From: Alphaproteobacteria bacterium
Lineage (GTDB): Bacteria > Pseudomonadota > Alphaproteobacteria > VGDZ01
Reading direction: 5' to 3'
NCBI GenBank assembly: GCA_016869515.1
Contig: VGDZ01000007.1
Coordinates: 1-64,000, forward strand
DNA length: 64,000 bases
Shown here: piece after piece, positions 17,545 through 27,015 of the stretch
Position numbering within the stretch: position 1 is the stretch's first letter
Layout: each line of letters starts with the position of its first letter
The notes under the pieces: generated by a model
Seen by the model: the letters and a program-made list of their open reading frames with translations, nothing else
Databases searched by the model: none
What the model was told of the DNA's origin: nothing
Translations under genes and position numbers: made by a program

Positions 17545-18173
17545 ATGTCGGCGTTTCGCGAGTTGCTGCGCTCAGCGCGCATCGTTCCCCTGCTGGCGAT
17601 CGAGGATCCGGCGCAAGCCGTCAAGCTGGCGCGTGCGCTGGCCTCGGGCGGCCTGCCGGTGCAGGAGCTGGCGGCGCGCTCGCCGCGCTCCTGGCAGGCG
17701 GCGGCGGCGATCCTGGCCGAGGTGCCGGCGGTGACGCTGGGCATCGGCGGCATGCTGCATCCCTCGGACGTGGCGCGCGCGAAGAAGCTGGGCGCCGGTT
17801 TCGGCAGCTCGCACGGGCTCTTGCCCAAGGTGGCGCAGGCCGCGCGCAAGGCCGGCCTGGCCTATCTGCCCGGGGTCGAGACGCCCAGCGACGTGGCGGG
17901 CGCGCTCGAGGCCGGCTTCGATCTGCACCGTTTCTATCCGGCCGAGCTGGCCGGCGGCGTCGCCCGGCTCAAGACCTACGCCACCGCCTTTCCCCAGGCG
18001 CGCTTCGTGCCGGCGGGCGGGGTCTCGCCCGCCAACGCCCGCGACTACCTGGCCTTGCCCAACGTGCTGTGCCTCGCCGGCAGTTGGGGGACGCGGCTCG
18101 ACGCCGTGCGCAGCGGCGATGCCGCCGCGCTGGCCGCCATCGCCCGCGAGGCGCTGCAATCGATCGGAGCCGC

Positions 18174-18177
<4 letters not shown>
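17545..18177 (+). CDS. KDPG-aldolase-family protein lacking the Schiff-base lysine
   Basis: 210 aa. It follows the Eda/KDPG aldolase pattern: (P)VQELAARS (E41 and R45 equal to E45 and R49 of E. coli Eda), AYLPGVETPSDV, FYPAELAGGVARLKTYA, VPAGGVSPANARDYLALPNVLCLAGSW. At the position of the Schiff-base lysine (K in KFFPAE), the sequence is H128-R129-F-Y-P-A-E; the codon is CGT. The GAGT phosphate-loop region is also altered (GIGGML). It therefore probably cannot act as a class I aldolase by the known mechanism. It is the first gene of a tightly overlapping operon that also encodes an HpaI-type aldolase able to carry the cleavage step. Confidence 0.85.
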
Positions 18178-19894
<1,717 letters not shown>

Positions 19895-19895
<1 letters not shown>

Positions 19896-20677
19896 TGGAC
19901 CAGAAGCTCAAGCCCAATCGCTTCAAGGCCGCGCTCAAGGCCGGCAAGCGCCAAATCGGGCTGTGGAACTCGCTGCGCGGCAATTACGAGGCCGACATTA
20001 TCGCGGATGTGGGCTTCGACTGGATCCTGGTCGACATGGAGCATTCGCCCAACGACATCGGCGACGTGCTGAGCCATCTCCAGGCGCTCGACCCCGGCAG
20101 CGCCACGCCGGTGGTGCGGATCCCCTGGAACGATGCGGTGGTGATCAAGCGCGTGCTCGACATCGGCGCCATGGCCATCCTGGTGCCCTATGTCGAGACC
20201 GCCGAGGAGGCGCGCAAGGCGGTGGCGGCGACGCGCTATCCCAAGGCCGGGATGCGCGGCGTGGCGCTGGGCACGCGCGCCAACCGCTACGGCCGGGTCA
20301 AGGACTACGCCCAGCGCGCGCACGAGGAAATCTGCGTGCTGGTCCAGGTCGAGACCAAGAAGGGCCTCGACAACATCGATGCCATCATCGCCGTCGAGGG
20401 CGTCGACGGCGTCTTCATCGGCCCGGCCGATCTCTCGGCCGATCTCGGCTATCTCGGCCAGCTGACCCATCCCGAGGCCCAGGCCGCGATCAAGCGCGCC
20501 GTCGACGCCTGCAAGGCCAAGGGCAAGCCCTCGGGCTCGCTGGCCTTCCCCGAGGCCGACATCAAGCGCTATCTCGACTGGGGCGTGCAGTTCATGGCGG
20601 TGGGATCGGATGCCGCCATCCTGGCGCGCGGGGTCGAGGCGCTTCATGCCAAATACGCCGACTACAAGGACAAATGA
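19895..20677 (+). CDS. HpcH/HpaI-family class II 2-keto-3-deoxy-acid aldolase
   Basis: 260 aa. The catalytic dyad/metal residues are visible: VDMEHSPND (Asp, Glu, His), VVRIPWND (Arg), LVQVETKKGLDNI (Gln, metal Glu), and GVFIGPADLSADLG (metal Asp). It is a metal-dependent pyruvate aldolase cleaving 2-keto-3-deoxy sugar acids or 4-hydroxy-2-keto acids, similar in layout to GarL, RhmA or HpaI. Its ATG is embedded in the stop of the dehydratase gene, so the two are made together. It probably generates pyruvate and a short aldehyde such as glycolaldehyde or tartronate semialdehyde, and the next gene could reduce a product. Confidence 0.88.
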
Positions 20678-20687
20678 GAACCCAGCC

Positions 20688-21632
20688 ATGAAACACGAAA
20701 TCGTCTGCACCTATCCCTTTCCCGAGCGCAACATGCAGGCGCTGCTCGACTATTTCACCGTGCACGAATACTGGAAGGCCAAGGACGGCGCGGCGCTGCT
20801 GCGTTCGGTGGCCGACCGCGTGCGCGGCATCGCCACCGCCGGCTTCGGCAGCGTGCCGGGGTCGATGATCGAGGCCCTGCCCAAGCTCGAGATCGTCTCC
20901 AATTTCGGCGTCGGGGTCGATTCGATCGACCTCAAGACCGCCAAGAAGCATAAGGTGGTGGTGACCAACACCCCCGACGTGCTGAACGAGGAAGTCGCCG
21001 ACACCGCCATCGCCCTGATGCTGGCGCTGACCCGGCGGATCGTGTTCGGCGACAAATACGTCCGCACCGGCAAATGGAAAAGCCATGGCCCGATGGCGCT
21101 GACCACCAGCGTCACCGACAAGACCATGGGCATCGTCGGCCTGGGGCGGATCGGCCTGGCCATCGCCCGCCGCGCCGAGGCCATGACCATGCGCGTGGCC
21201 TATCACAACCGCAACCGCCGCACCGACGTGCCTTATCCCTATTACTCGGACCCGGCGGCGCTGGCGGCGGTCAGCGACGTGCTGATGGTCATCACCCCGG
21301 GCGGCGCCGGCACCCGCAATTTGATCGACGCCCGCGTGCTGGCGGCGCTCGGCCGGCGCGGCATCCTGGTCAATGTCGCCCGCGGCTCGGTGGTCGACGA
21401 GCCGGCGCTGGTCAAGGCGCTGGTCGGCAACCAGATCGCCGGCGCGGCGCTGGACGTGTTCGCCGACGAACCCAACGTGCCCAAGGAACTGCTCGGCCTC
21501 GACCATGTCGTGCTGGCGCCGCATGTAGGATCTGCCACGGTCGAGACCCGCCACAAGATGGGTTCGCTGGCGGTGGCCAACCTGATCTCGTGGTACGAGG
21601 GCAAGGGGGCGATCACGCCCTATCCGCTGTAA
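20688..21632 (+). CDS. D-isomer-specific 2-hydroxyacid dehydrogenase
   Basis: 314 aa from the ATG at 20688; the longer track start lies in the preceding gene. The NAD(P) Rossmann motif is GIVGLGRIGLAIARRA. The catalytic Arg is in NVARGSVVDE, the Glu in ALDVFADEPNVP, and the His in LAPHVGSATVETR. The pattern matches glyoxylate/hydroxypyruvate or 2-ketogluconate reductases (GhrB/GyaR type). In this operon it probably reduces glyoxylate, hydroxypyruvate or a 2-keto acid linked to the aldolase product. It is 10 bp downstream of the aldolase gene and 113 bp upstream of the TAXI receptor. Confidence 0.9.
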   Translation: MKHEIVCTYPFPERNMQALLDYFTVHEYWKAKDGAALLRSVADRVRGIATAGFGSVPGSMIEALPKLEIVSNFGVGVDSIDLKTAKKHKVVVTNTPDVLNEEVADTAIALMLALTRRIVFGDKYVRTGKWKSHGPMALTTSVTDKTMGIVGLGRIGLAIARRAEAMTMRVAYHNRNRRTDVPYPYYSDPAALAAVSDVLMVITPGGAGTRNLIDARVLAALGRRGILVNVARGSVVDEPALVKALVGNQIAGAALDVFADEPNVPKELLGLDHVVLAPHVGSATVETRHKMGSLAVANLISWYEGKGAITPYPL

Positions 21633-21745
21633 GGCGGATGCGGGCCGAGGGCGTCCGGATCGGCTTGACGCTGGCCGGGCTTTCAAAGACCATGCGCGCA
21701 AACCGGGGCGGCGCGCGCGCCGCGAGAATCGTGGGAGGAATTGCC

Positions 21746-22687
21746 ATGCGTCGAGTGTTGCTGGCGGGGTGCGCCGCCTTGGCCCTGAGCGCGGGATCGG
21801 CCGCCGCCAACGAGACCATCCGCATCATGACCGGTCCGCAGGGCGGGTCGTGGATTCCGCTCGGCGGCGCGATCGAGAACATCATCAAGCGCAACGTCGC
21901 CGGATCGACCGTTTCCAGCGCGCCCGGCGCCGGCATCATCAACGTCAAGGCGGTCGAAACCGGCAAGACCGAGATCGGCTTCGGCAATTCGATCTCGACC
22001 GTCGACGGCATCGAGGGCCGGGCGCCGTTCGAGGGCAAGACCGTCAATGTCTGCCAGCTGGCGACGCTCTACTTCCAATACCTGCACCTGGTGGCTCCGG
22101 CCGCGGCCAAGGTCAACACCTTCGCCGATCTCAAGGGCAAGGCCATCGCCGTGCAGCCGCGCGGCAACACCGCCGAGCAGGCGACGCGCGATCTGTTCCA
22201 GGTCTACGGGCTGGAATACAAGGACCTGTCCAAGGTCAATTTCGTCTCCTACACCGACGGCGTGGCGCTGATGCAGGACGGCCATGTCGCCGGCGCCACC
22301 TTCGGCACCACCGTGCCGGCGGCGGCGATCATGGATCTGGCGACGGCGCGCGACATCACCCTGATCGACGTGCCCGAGGACAAGCTGGCGGCGCTGCGCA
22401 AGATCAACCCCGGCTACGACCGGCGGATCATCAAGGCCGGGACCTATCCCAAGCAGACCAAGGACAACGCCACCATCGGCTATTGGGCGCATCTGATCGT
22501 GTCCTGCAAGCTGCCCGAGGACACGGTCTACAAGGTGACCAAGGCGCTGGCCGAAAACGTCGGCGAATTGGCCAACGTCGTCAGCGCGGTCAAGGGCCTG
22601 ACGGTCAAAGACATGGCGCTCGATCTGGGCGTGCCGCTGCACAAGGGCGCGGCGCGGTTCTATCGCGAGGCCAAGGCCATCATGTAG
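21746..22687 (+). CDS. TAXI-family TRAP transporter receptor
   Basis: 313 aa with a signal peptide (MRRVLLAGCAALALSAGSAAAN) and ribosome-binding site GGGAGGAA. The TAXI signature blocks are present: RIMTGPQGGSWIPLGGAI, SSAPGAGIINVKAVETGKTEIGFGNS, and KGKAIAVQPRGNTAEQATRDLF. TAXI receptors capture organic-acid or amino-acid-like substrates in the periplasm for sodium-driven TRAP transport. The fused permease follows 42 bp downstream. By location it may feed sugar acids to the dehydratase and aldolases just upstream. The ligand is not known from sequence. Confidence 0.88.
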   Translation: MRRVLLAGCAALALSAGSAAANETIRIMTGPQGGSWIPLGGAIENIIKRNVAGSTVSSAPGAGIINVKAVETGKTEIGFGNSISTVDGIEGRAPFEGKTVNVCQLATLYFQYLHLVAPAAAKVNTFADLKGKAIAVQPRGNTAEQATRDLFQVYGLEYKDLSKVNFVSYTDGVALMQDGHVAGATFGTTVPAAAIMDLATARDITLIDVPEDKLAALRKINPGYDRRIIKAGTYPKQTKDNATIGYWAHLIVSCKLPEDTVYKVTKALAENVGELANVVSAVKGLTVKDMALDLGVPLHKGAARFYREAKAIM

Positions 22688-22691
22688 CCGG

Positions 22692-22711
22692 GCGCCGGCC
22701 TCGGCCGGCGC
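22692..22711 (+). promoter_or_regulatory. GC-rich hairpin between TAXI receptor and permease
   Basis: GCGCCGGCC-TC-GGCCGGCGC is a perfect inverted repeat starting 4 bp after the receptor stop. In RNA it would form an 8-bp stem with a CTCG loop. No T-tract follows, so it is more likely an mRNA-stabilising stem for the receptor message than a terminator. Comparable stems lie at two other receptor/permease junctions in this window. Confidence 0.55.
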
Positions 22712-22729
22712 GGCGGGGGAGAGCGCAGT

Positions 22730-24568
22730 TTGCCGGAACGTCTGACGCGCGGCGCGACGGTGGTCGTCGCGCTGGCCTTCTCGCTTTATCACCTGTGGGT
22801 GGCGGTCAGCGGGCCGCCCGAGGCCTTCACCTTCCGCGGCACGCACCTGATCTTTGCGCTGACGCTGTGTTTCCTGATGCTGCCGTCCTGGGGCCGCAAG
22901 GAGCGGCCCTTCGGCGCGCTCGATGCCGTGCTGGTCGCCGCTGCGGTGGCGGGGGTGGCCTATCTCTGGATCAATCTCGACTATGTGCTGACCCGCTTCG
23001 CCTATGTCGACGATCTCAAGCGCAACGACATCGTCTTCGGCCTGGTGACGACGCTGCTGGTGCTCGAGGCCTCGCGGCGGGCGGTGGGCGCGGCGCTGCC
23101 GATCACGGCGCTGGTCTTCGTCGGCTACGCCGTGTTCCTGACCCCGACCGATCCCCTGGTGCTGCTCGACCAGCTTTACATGACCACCGAGGGCATTTTC
23201 GGGATTCCGCTCCAGGTCTCGGCCACCTACGTCATCCTGTTCGTGCTGTTCGGCGCCTTCCTCGAACGCACCGGCGCCTCGCAGCTGTTCGTCGATTTCG
23301 CGCTGGCGGTGGCGGGGCACTCGGCCGGCGGCCCGGGCAAGGTGTCGGTGATCTCGTCCTCGCTGTTCGGCACCATCTCGGGCTCGGCCGTGGCCAACGT
23401 CATGGTCGACGGCCCGATCACGATTCCGCTGATGAAGAAGGTCGGCTTCCGGCCGTCCTTCGCCGCGGCGGTGGAATCGGTCGCCTCGACCGGCGGCCAG
23501 ATCATGCCGCCGATCATGGGCGCCGCCGCCTTCGTCATGGCCGAATATCTGGGGGTCGCCTATGCCCAAGTCGCGCTGTGGGCGCTGATCCCCTCGATGC
23601 TCTATTACGCCGCCTGTTTCGCCGCGGTGCATTTCGAGGCCAAGCGCCAGGGCCTCGAAGGCGTGCCGCGCGACCAGCTGCCGCGGCTGGCGCGCGTCAT
23701 CGGCGAGCGCGGCCATCTCTTCCTGCCGGTGGTAGTGCTGGTGGCGGTACTGCTGTCGGGGTTCAGCGCGCCGCTGTCGGCGTTTTGCGGCATCCTCGCC
23801 TGCTTCCCGGCCGCCATGCTGCGCGCCAATACGCGATCCGAATTGTCCTGGCGCAAGGTGGCCGAGGCGCTGGACGACGGCGCCCGCAACGCCGTGCCGG
23901 TGGCCTTGGCCTGCGCCTGCGCCGGCATCGTCATCGGCGTCATCGCCCTGACCGGCGCCGGCATCAAGTTCACCGGCCTGGTGCTGGATCTGGCCAAGTC
24001 GCAGCTTCTGCTGGCGCTGTTGGTGACCATGGCGGCGGGCATCGTCCTCGGCATGGGCCTGCCGACCACCGCCGCCTATATCGTCATGGTGGCGCTGCTG
24101 GTGCCGGCCTTGATCAAGCTGGGGGTGGTGGCGCCGGCGGCGCACATGTTCGCCTTCTACTTCGCCATCATTTCGGCCATCACGCCGCCGGTGGCGATGG
24201 CGGTCTATGCCGCGGCCGGGCTGGCCAAGTCGCCCTTGTGGGAGACCGGCTGGGCGGCGGTGCGGGTGGGGGCGTCGGGCTTCATCGTGCCGTTCATGTT
24301 CGTCTACGAGCCGGCCTTGCTGGCGATCGGCGAGCCGTGGTGGATCGCGGTGCGGTGCCTGGCCTCGACCGCGGGCGTGATCCTGCTGGCGGGCGGGCTG
24401 CACGGCTACCTGCTGACCGCGGCGCGGCCGTGGGAGCGCGCGGCCATGATCGCCGCCGCCTGCGCGCTGGTGCTGCCCAACTGGCAAAGCGATCTGATCG
24501 GGATCGGCCTCGGCGCCCTGGTGATCGCGGCCCAGACCTTGCGCCGCCGCGCCCCCGCCGCGGCGTGA
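22730..24568 (+). CDS. Fused TRAP transporter permease (DctQM-type, TAXI group)
   Basis: 612 aa from a TTG start at 22730, preceded by GGGGGAGAG. No ATG in the near upstream would keep the N-terminal helix. The N-terminal region has the four-helix small-subunit part (VVVALAFSLYHLWVAV, FALTLCFLMLPSW, LDAVLVAAAVAGVAYLW). The rest is the large DctM-like channel with GSGxA-type hairpins (GTISGSAVANVMVDGPITIP, SVASTGGQIMPPIMGAAAFVMAE, GMGLPTTAAYIVMV, AIISAITPPVAMAVYAAAGLA). It uses the sodium or proton gradient to import the TAXI-captured ligand. Both subunits in one chain is normal for the TAXI group. Confidence 0.9.
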   Translation: MPERLTRGATVVVALAFSLYHLWVAVSGPPEAFTFRGTHLIFALTLCFLMLPSWGRKERPFGALDAVLVAAAVAGVAYLWINLDYVLTRFAYVDDLKRNDIVFGLVTTLLVLEASRRAVGAALPITALVFVGYAVFLTPTDPLVLLDQLYMTTEGIFGIPLQVSATYVILFVLFGAFLERTGASQLFVDFALAVAGHSAGGPGKVSVISSSLFGTISGSAVANVMVDGPITIPLMKKVGFRPSFAAAVESVASTGGQIMPPIMGAAAFVMAEYLGVAYAQVALWALIPSMLYYAACFAAVHFEAKRQGLEGVPRDQLPRLARVIGERGHLFLPVVVLVAVLLSGFSAPLSAFCGILACFPAAMLRANTRSELSWRKVAEALDDGARNAVPVALACACAGIVIGVIALTGAGIKFTGLVLDLAKSQLLLALLVTMAAGIVLGMGLPTTAAYIVMVALLVPALIKLGVVAPAAHMFAFYFAIISAITPPVAMAVYAAAGLAKSPLWETGWAAVRVGASGFIVPFMFVYEPALLAIGEPWWIAVRCLASTAGVILLAGGLHGYLLTAARPWERAAMIAAACALVLPNWQSDLIGIGLGALVIAAQTLRRRAPAAA

Positions 24569-24569
24569 G

Positions 24570-24980
24570 GTGAAAAGCCGGCTGGTCCGATGCCAACCGA
24601 TCGACGTGGTTTATGTCGAGGCGATCGGGCTCGACCAAGCGCCTGCGGCCTTCAAGCGGCTGGAGGCGGTGGTGCCGCTCAAGGGCAACAAGTTCTTCGC
24701 CACCTATGACCAGACCCGTAAGGCCTATCGTGCCTGCGCCCGCATCGCCGACCCGGCCAAGTTCGCGGCCTATGGCCTGCCGAGGGCGACCCTGGCCGGC
24801 GGCACCTATGCAACGACCGAACTGGTCGGGCCGCTCGCCGACATCGTGCCGCGCATCGCACCCGCCTTCGAGGCGCTGATCGCGCGCCACGGCTTCGACC
24901 GCAGCCGCCTGCCGATCGAATTCTACAAACGCCAAACCCAGGTGGTGCTTTATTTGCCGGTGGCGGTTTACACAAACTGA
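24570..24980 (+). CDS. Stand-alone GyrI-like small-molecule-binding protein
   Basis: 136 aa from a GTG start one base after the TRAP permease stop. The second half, GGTYATTELVGPLADIVPRIAPAFEALIARHG followed by LPIEFYKRQTQVVLYLPV, matches the GyrI/effector-binding pattern (GkYa..-h.Gp...-l..-...P..E.Y.......iyiPv). The first half is a symmetric repeat of that fold (DVVYVEAIGLDQAPAAFKRL). There is no DNA-binding domain, so it is an isolated ligand-binding module. It may be a sensor or binding/hydrolase protein for the imported compound. Assignment is from pattern only. Confidence 0.6.
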   Translation: MKSRLVRCQPIDVVYVEAIGLDQAPAAFKRLEAVVPLKGNKFFATYDQTRKAYRACARIADPAKFAAYGLPRATLAGGTYATTELVGPLADIVPRIAPAFEALIARHGFDRSRLPIEFYKRQTQVVLYLPVAVYTN

Positions 24981-25010
24981 GGTGTTATCTTCAATCCCGA
25001 AAGAGATAGC

Positions 25011-25039
25011 GGTGAACTGCCGGTGGACTGTTTTATAAT
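25011..25039 (+). promoter_or_regulatory. Candidate sigma-70 promoter with perfect -10 box
   Basis: TATAAT lies at 25034-25039 within GTTTTATAATCAAGG, a rare AT-rich patch in this window. The -35 region at 17-bp spacing is poor (GGTGAA at 25011-25016). It would start transcription about 70 bp ahead of the unknown gene at 25118, in the lower-GC island. A perfect -10 box is unusual for this genome and supports separate origin of the island. Confidence 0.4.
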
Positions 25040-25117
25040 CAAGGTGATTTCAGCCTTGCATCAAAACTGGAATCAGGTGTACGGCGCCGATTGATTCACG
25101 CTCCCAGGAGCACCGAA

Positions 25118-25954
25118 ATGACGACCGCTGAGCCGAATGATGAATTACCGACCGCCTCTATTGGCGCACAGACAACCAAAGGGCCCTTGCCACCTCCGCA
25201 AGGCTGGGGCGCTGACGAGTTGACCAAATTTTTCGACTCGGCTCGAATTAACCAGTACGCCACGTTCAGCAGAAAGCGTCCGATATATGCCAAACTATCT
25301 GCGATTGACGCGATCTTTTGCCATGTAGGCAAGGAAATGGTTGATCCAAAAGACCCACTCTCCGCTATGCTGATGTACAGGAGCCATTCCGCTTTCCGTG
25401 CGGCGTGCGGCGTTGCTCTATCGACTCAGAACGCGGACGCTTATCCACTGATCCGAAGCAGCCTCGAATATGCCGGTTACGCCCGACTAATCCATGGCAA
25501 CGAAAGTCTTGGCAAAGTGTGGCTTGGTCGTCATCAAGATGACACATCGCGTCAACGCACAAGAAAAGAATTCACTCAAGCTAACGTGCGCAATTGTATC
25601 GAAAAGGATGATGCTGAGTTGGCAGAAAATTATGACGAACTCTATCAGCATTGCATTGATTTCGGCGCACATCCGAACGAGCGAGCGATCACGAGCAATT
25701 TAACCATCTCCAAGAACGAAAGCCAAACATTGTTCACACAAGCTTATCTGGGTGGCGATAGTATCGCGTTGAATTTCCTCTTAAAAACTTTAGCTCAAGC
25801 CGGGTATACGGAGCTCCTAATTTTTAAGCCCATCTTTCACGAGAAGTTTAGTCGCCCGGAAGTGATAGACGAACTACAAAAAGTTAGGCAGGGGCTAAGC
25901 TATCCTTTTCGTGGATTGGATGCCCCGTCACGGCTCACGCATCAGATATTATAG
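25118..25954 (+). CDS. Unknown protein of lower-GC, probably acquired, gene
   Basis: 278 aa from the ATG at 25118, which has a proper AGGAG ribosome-binding site; the TTG at 25091 used by the track is unlikely. I do not recognise the family with certainty. The sequence contains helical blocks such as AYPLIRSSLEYAGYARLIHG, NYDELYQHCIDFGAHPNERAI and a C-terminal LLKTLAQAGYTELLIFKP. The RSSLEYAGYA...LY..CIDFGAHPN layout recalls uncharacterised HEPN/DUF5677-like proteins, but this is a weak impression. Codon use (many A/T third positions: AAA, TTT, TTA, TAT) clearly differs from all neighbours. There is no signal peptide or membrane helix. Confidence 0.6.
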   Translation: MTTAEPNDELPTASIGAQTTKGPLPPPQGWGADELTKFFDSARINQYATFSRKRPIYAKLSAIDAIFCHVGKEMVDPKDPLSAMLMYRSHSAFRAACGVALSTQNADAYPLIRSSLEYAGYARLIHGNESLGKVWLGRHQDDTSRQRTRKEFTQANVRNCIEKDDAELAENYDELYQHCIDFGAHPNERAITSNLTISKNESQTLFTQAYLGGDSIALNFLLKTLAQAGYTELLIFKPIFHEKFSRPEVIDELQKVRQGLSYPFRGLDAPSRLTHQIL

Positions 25955-26157
25955 TATGATTTCCGTGGTGCAGGTGTGTGGATGAGGCTGCCATTGCGGG
26001 GTAGTCAATGTCGACACACGTCGCGCAAAATGTTGAGTTATGGCCCTTGACGCCGCAGGTTCCAGTTCCCATATCGTTCAGTCCGATCCGTGGCCGGGGC
26101 GATCCGGGGCAGGGGTCCGCTGATGGACAGGTGAAAGTATTCACGCCGCGACGCCTA

Positions 26158-26218
26158 GACCGCGATCGGTTTGCATGGAATCAAAGACGCTATTCCATGC
26201 AAACCGCGGATCGCGGTC
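26158..26218. repeat. Long palindrome (24-bp arms, 3-nt bulge)
   Basis: Left arm GACCGCGATC+GGTTTGCATGGAAT (26158-26181) pairs perfectly with ATTCCATGCAAACC (26192-26205) and GATCGCGGTC (26209-26218). Only an extra GCG (26206-26208) interrupts the right arm, and the loop is 10 nt. The structure is too long and precise to be chance. It could be a REP/MITE-like dispersed element or a transposon-end remnant, since an IS5-type transposase tail lies about 160 bp away. There is no T-tract for a terminator. Confidence 0.8.
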
Positions 26219-26249
26219 CAGAGCAGGATACGAGGGCATGATTCATGTG

Positions 26250-26276
26250 TGGTCTTGAACCGCCTGTTCAAGACCA
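26250..26276. repeat. Second perfect palindrome (11-bp arms)
   Basis: TGGTCTTGAAC-CGCCT-GTTCAAGACCA: perfect 11-bp arms around a 5-nt loop, 31 bp after the first palindrome. The two may form one compound dispersed element. No poly-T follows on either strand. Confidence 0.75.
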
Positions 26277-26380
26277 AACGATCTTGCCCTTGGCTCACGC
26301 GCCACAAGGCGCGCGGCCTCAACGGCCGTTCCAAGCGGCGACGAGTCTGGCTCATTGCGGCTTGGCATCACGACGTGGCG

Positions 26381-26530
26381 AAACAGCTCGACCCGGAGCA
26401 GCGCAACGTCATCGAACGCAGGTCTAGCCGCCTCAAGGATTGGCGGCGTATCGCAACCCGCTTTGACCGCAACACTACGAACTTCTTCACCGCCGTCGCC
26501 CTCGCCGCCACTGCCATATGGTGGCGTTAA
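26381..26530 (+). pseudogene. IS5-family transposase C-terminal remnant
   Basis: About 49 codons in one frame encode QRNVIERRSSRLKDWRRIATRFDRNTTNFF...ALAATAIWW and a TAA. This is the typical end of IS5/IS427-type DDE transposases, (R)N-xIER-xFxRLKxxRRIATRYDK...NFLxAVxLAAxxIW, which includes the last catalytic Glu in IER. The upstream codons in this frame do not resemble a transposase and no start or DDE N-terminus is visible, so it is a dead 3' fragment. It lies next to the two palindromes in the low-GC island and indicates past insertion-sequence activity. Confidence 0.8.
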
Positions 26531-26834
26531 CGAGTCCGGACCCAAATATTGAAACCTCAAATGTTCACTCTCCATACATTATATGAGGTACCCTGCTGCG
26601 TGCCATGACCCGCCTGACGTTCCATACTTCCATTTCGAAACGCCCCCGGGCGGGGGTTAACCATTTTGCGCGCAGTTTGCACCCGACATACCTCGATTAC
26701 CCAATACAATCAAAGACATCGCTAGTTAAAAATTGGCCATTTGCGCGCATTTGCGCGCATTTGGTCACCGACTCCGCGCCCAGTTGGTCCCAATCCGCGC
26801 CATTCGGGTCCCAACCGGACCGGTTCCGCCGCTT

Positions 26835-26930
26835 TGCGCGCAAGTCTGCGCCATACCACTCTGCGCGCAAGTTTGCGCCTTATCCCTCCGCGCGCAAGTG
26901 TGCGCCTTATCCCTCCGCGCGCAAGTCTGC
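26835..26930. repeat. 27-bp tandem repeat array with TGCGCGCA cores
   Basis: Units start at 26835, 26862, 26889 and 26916, each 27 bp, consensus YGCGCGCAAGTNTGCGCCTTATCCCTC; the last unit is diverged in its second half. The 8-bp palindrome TGCGCGCA also occurs at 26667, 26742 and 26752, the latter two as a 10-bp direct repeat. The arrangement is iteron-like. Because 27 is a multiple of 3, the frame would give nine-residue repeats (ARKxAPYPS), but the ORF is not convincing. It lies past the 3' end of the aldo/keto reductase operon. Confidence 0.8.
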
Positions 26931-27015
26931 GCGACGTGCGCGCGACTTGACTCGCGATCGTTTCACGGCGCGCGACGTGACGCGCGACGACCCGATCGCG
27001 GTCAGCGCGGATCGT

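Larger units (their letters stand above)
25955..27015. other. Gene-poor spacer: palindromes, transposase remnant, tandem repeats
   Basis: About 1.06 kb without an intact gene. From left to right it holds about 200 bp of unremarkable sequence, two perfect palindromes (26158-26218 and 26250-26276), a transposase tail (26381-26530), an AT-rich patch near 26700-26740, short TGCGCGCA palindromes (26667, 26742, 26752) and the 27-bp array (26835 on). The first part of the long track ORF at 26605-29103 runs through it but is not convincing, since it then overlaps two real genes on the other strand. A CCCCCG-GG-CGGGGG hairpin lies near 26643-26656. The spacer ends at the aldo/keto reductase stop. Confidence 0.6.

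Noticed and set aside
24294-24935. 213-aa minus-strand ORF overlapping the TRAP permease and GyrI-like gene
   Set aside because: No family pattern; the opposite-strand frames show clear transporter and GyrI-like signatures.
26835-26942. CRISPR array
   Set aside because: The 27-bp units are contiguous with no unique spacers, and no cas genes are near.
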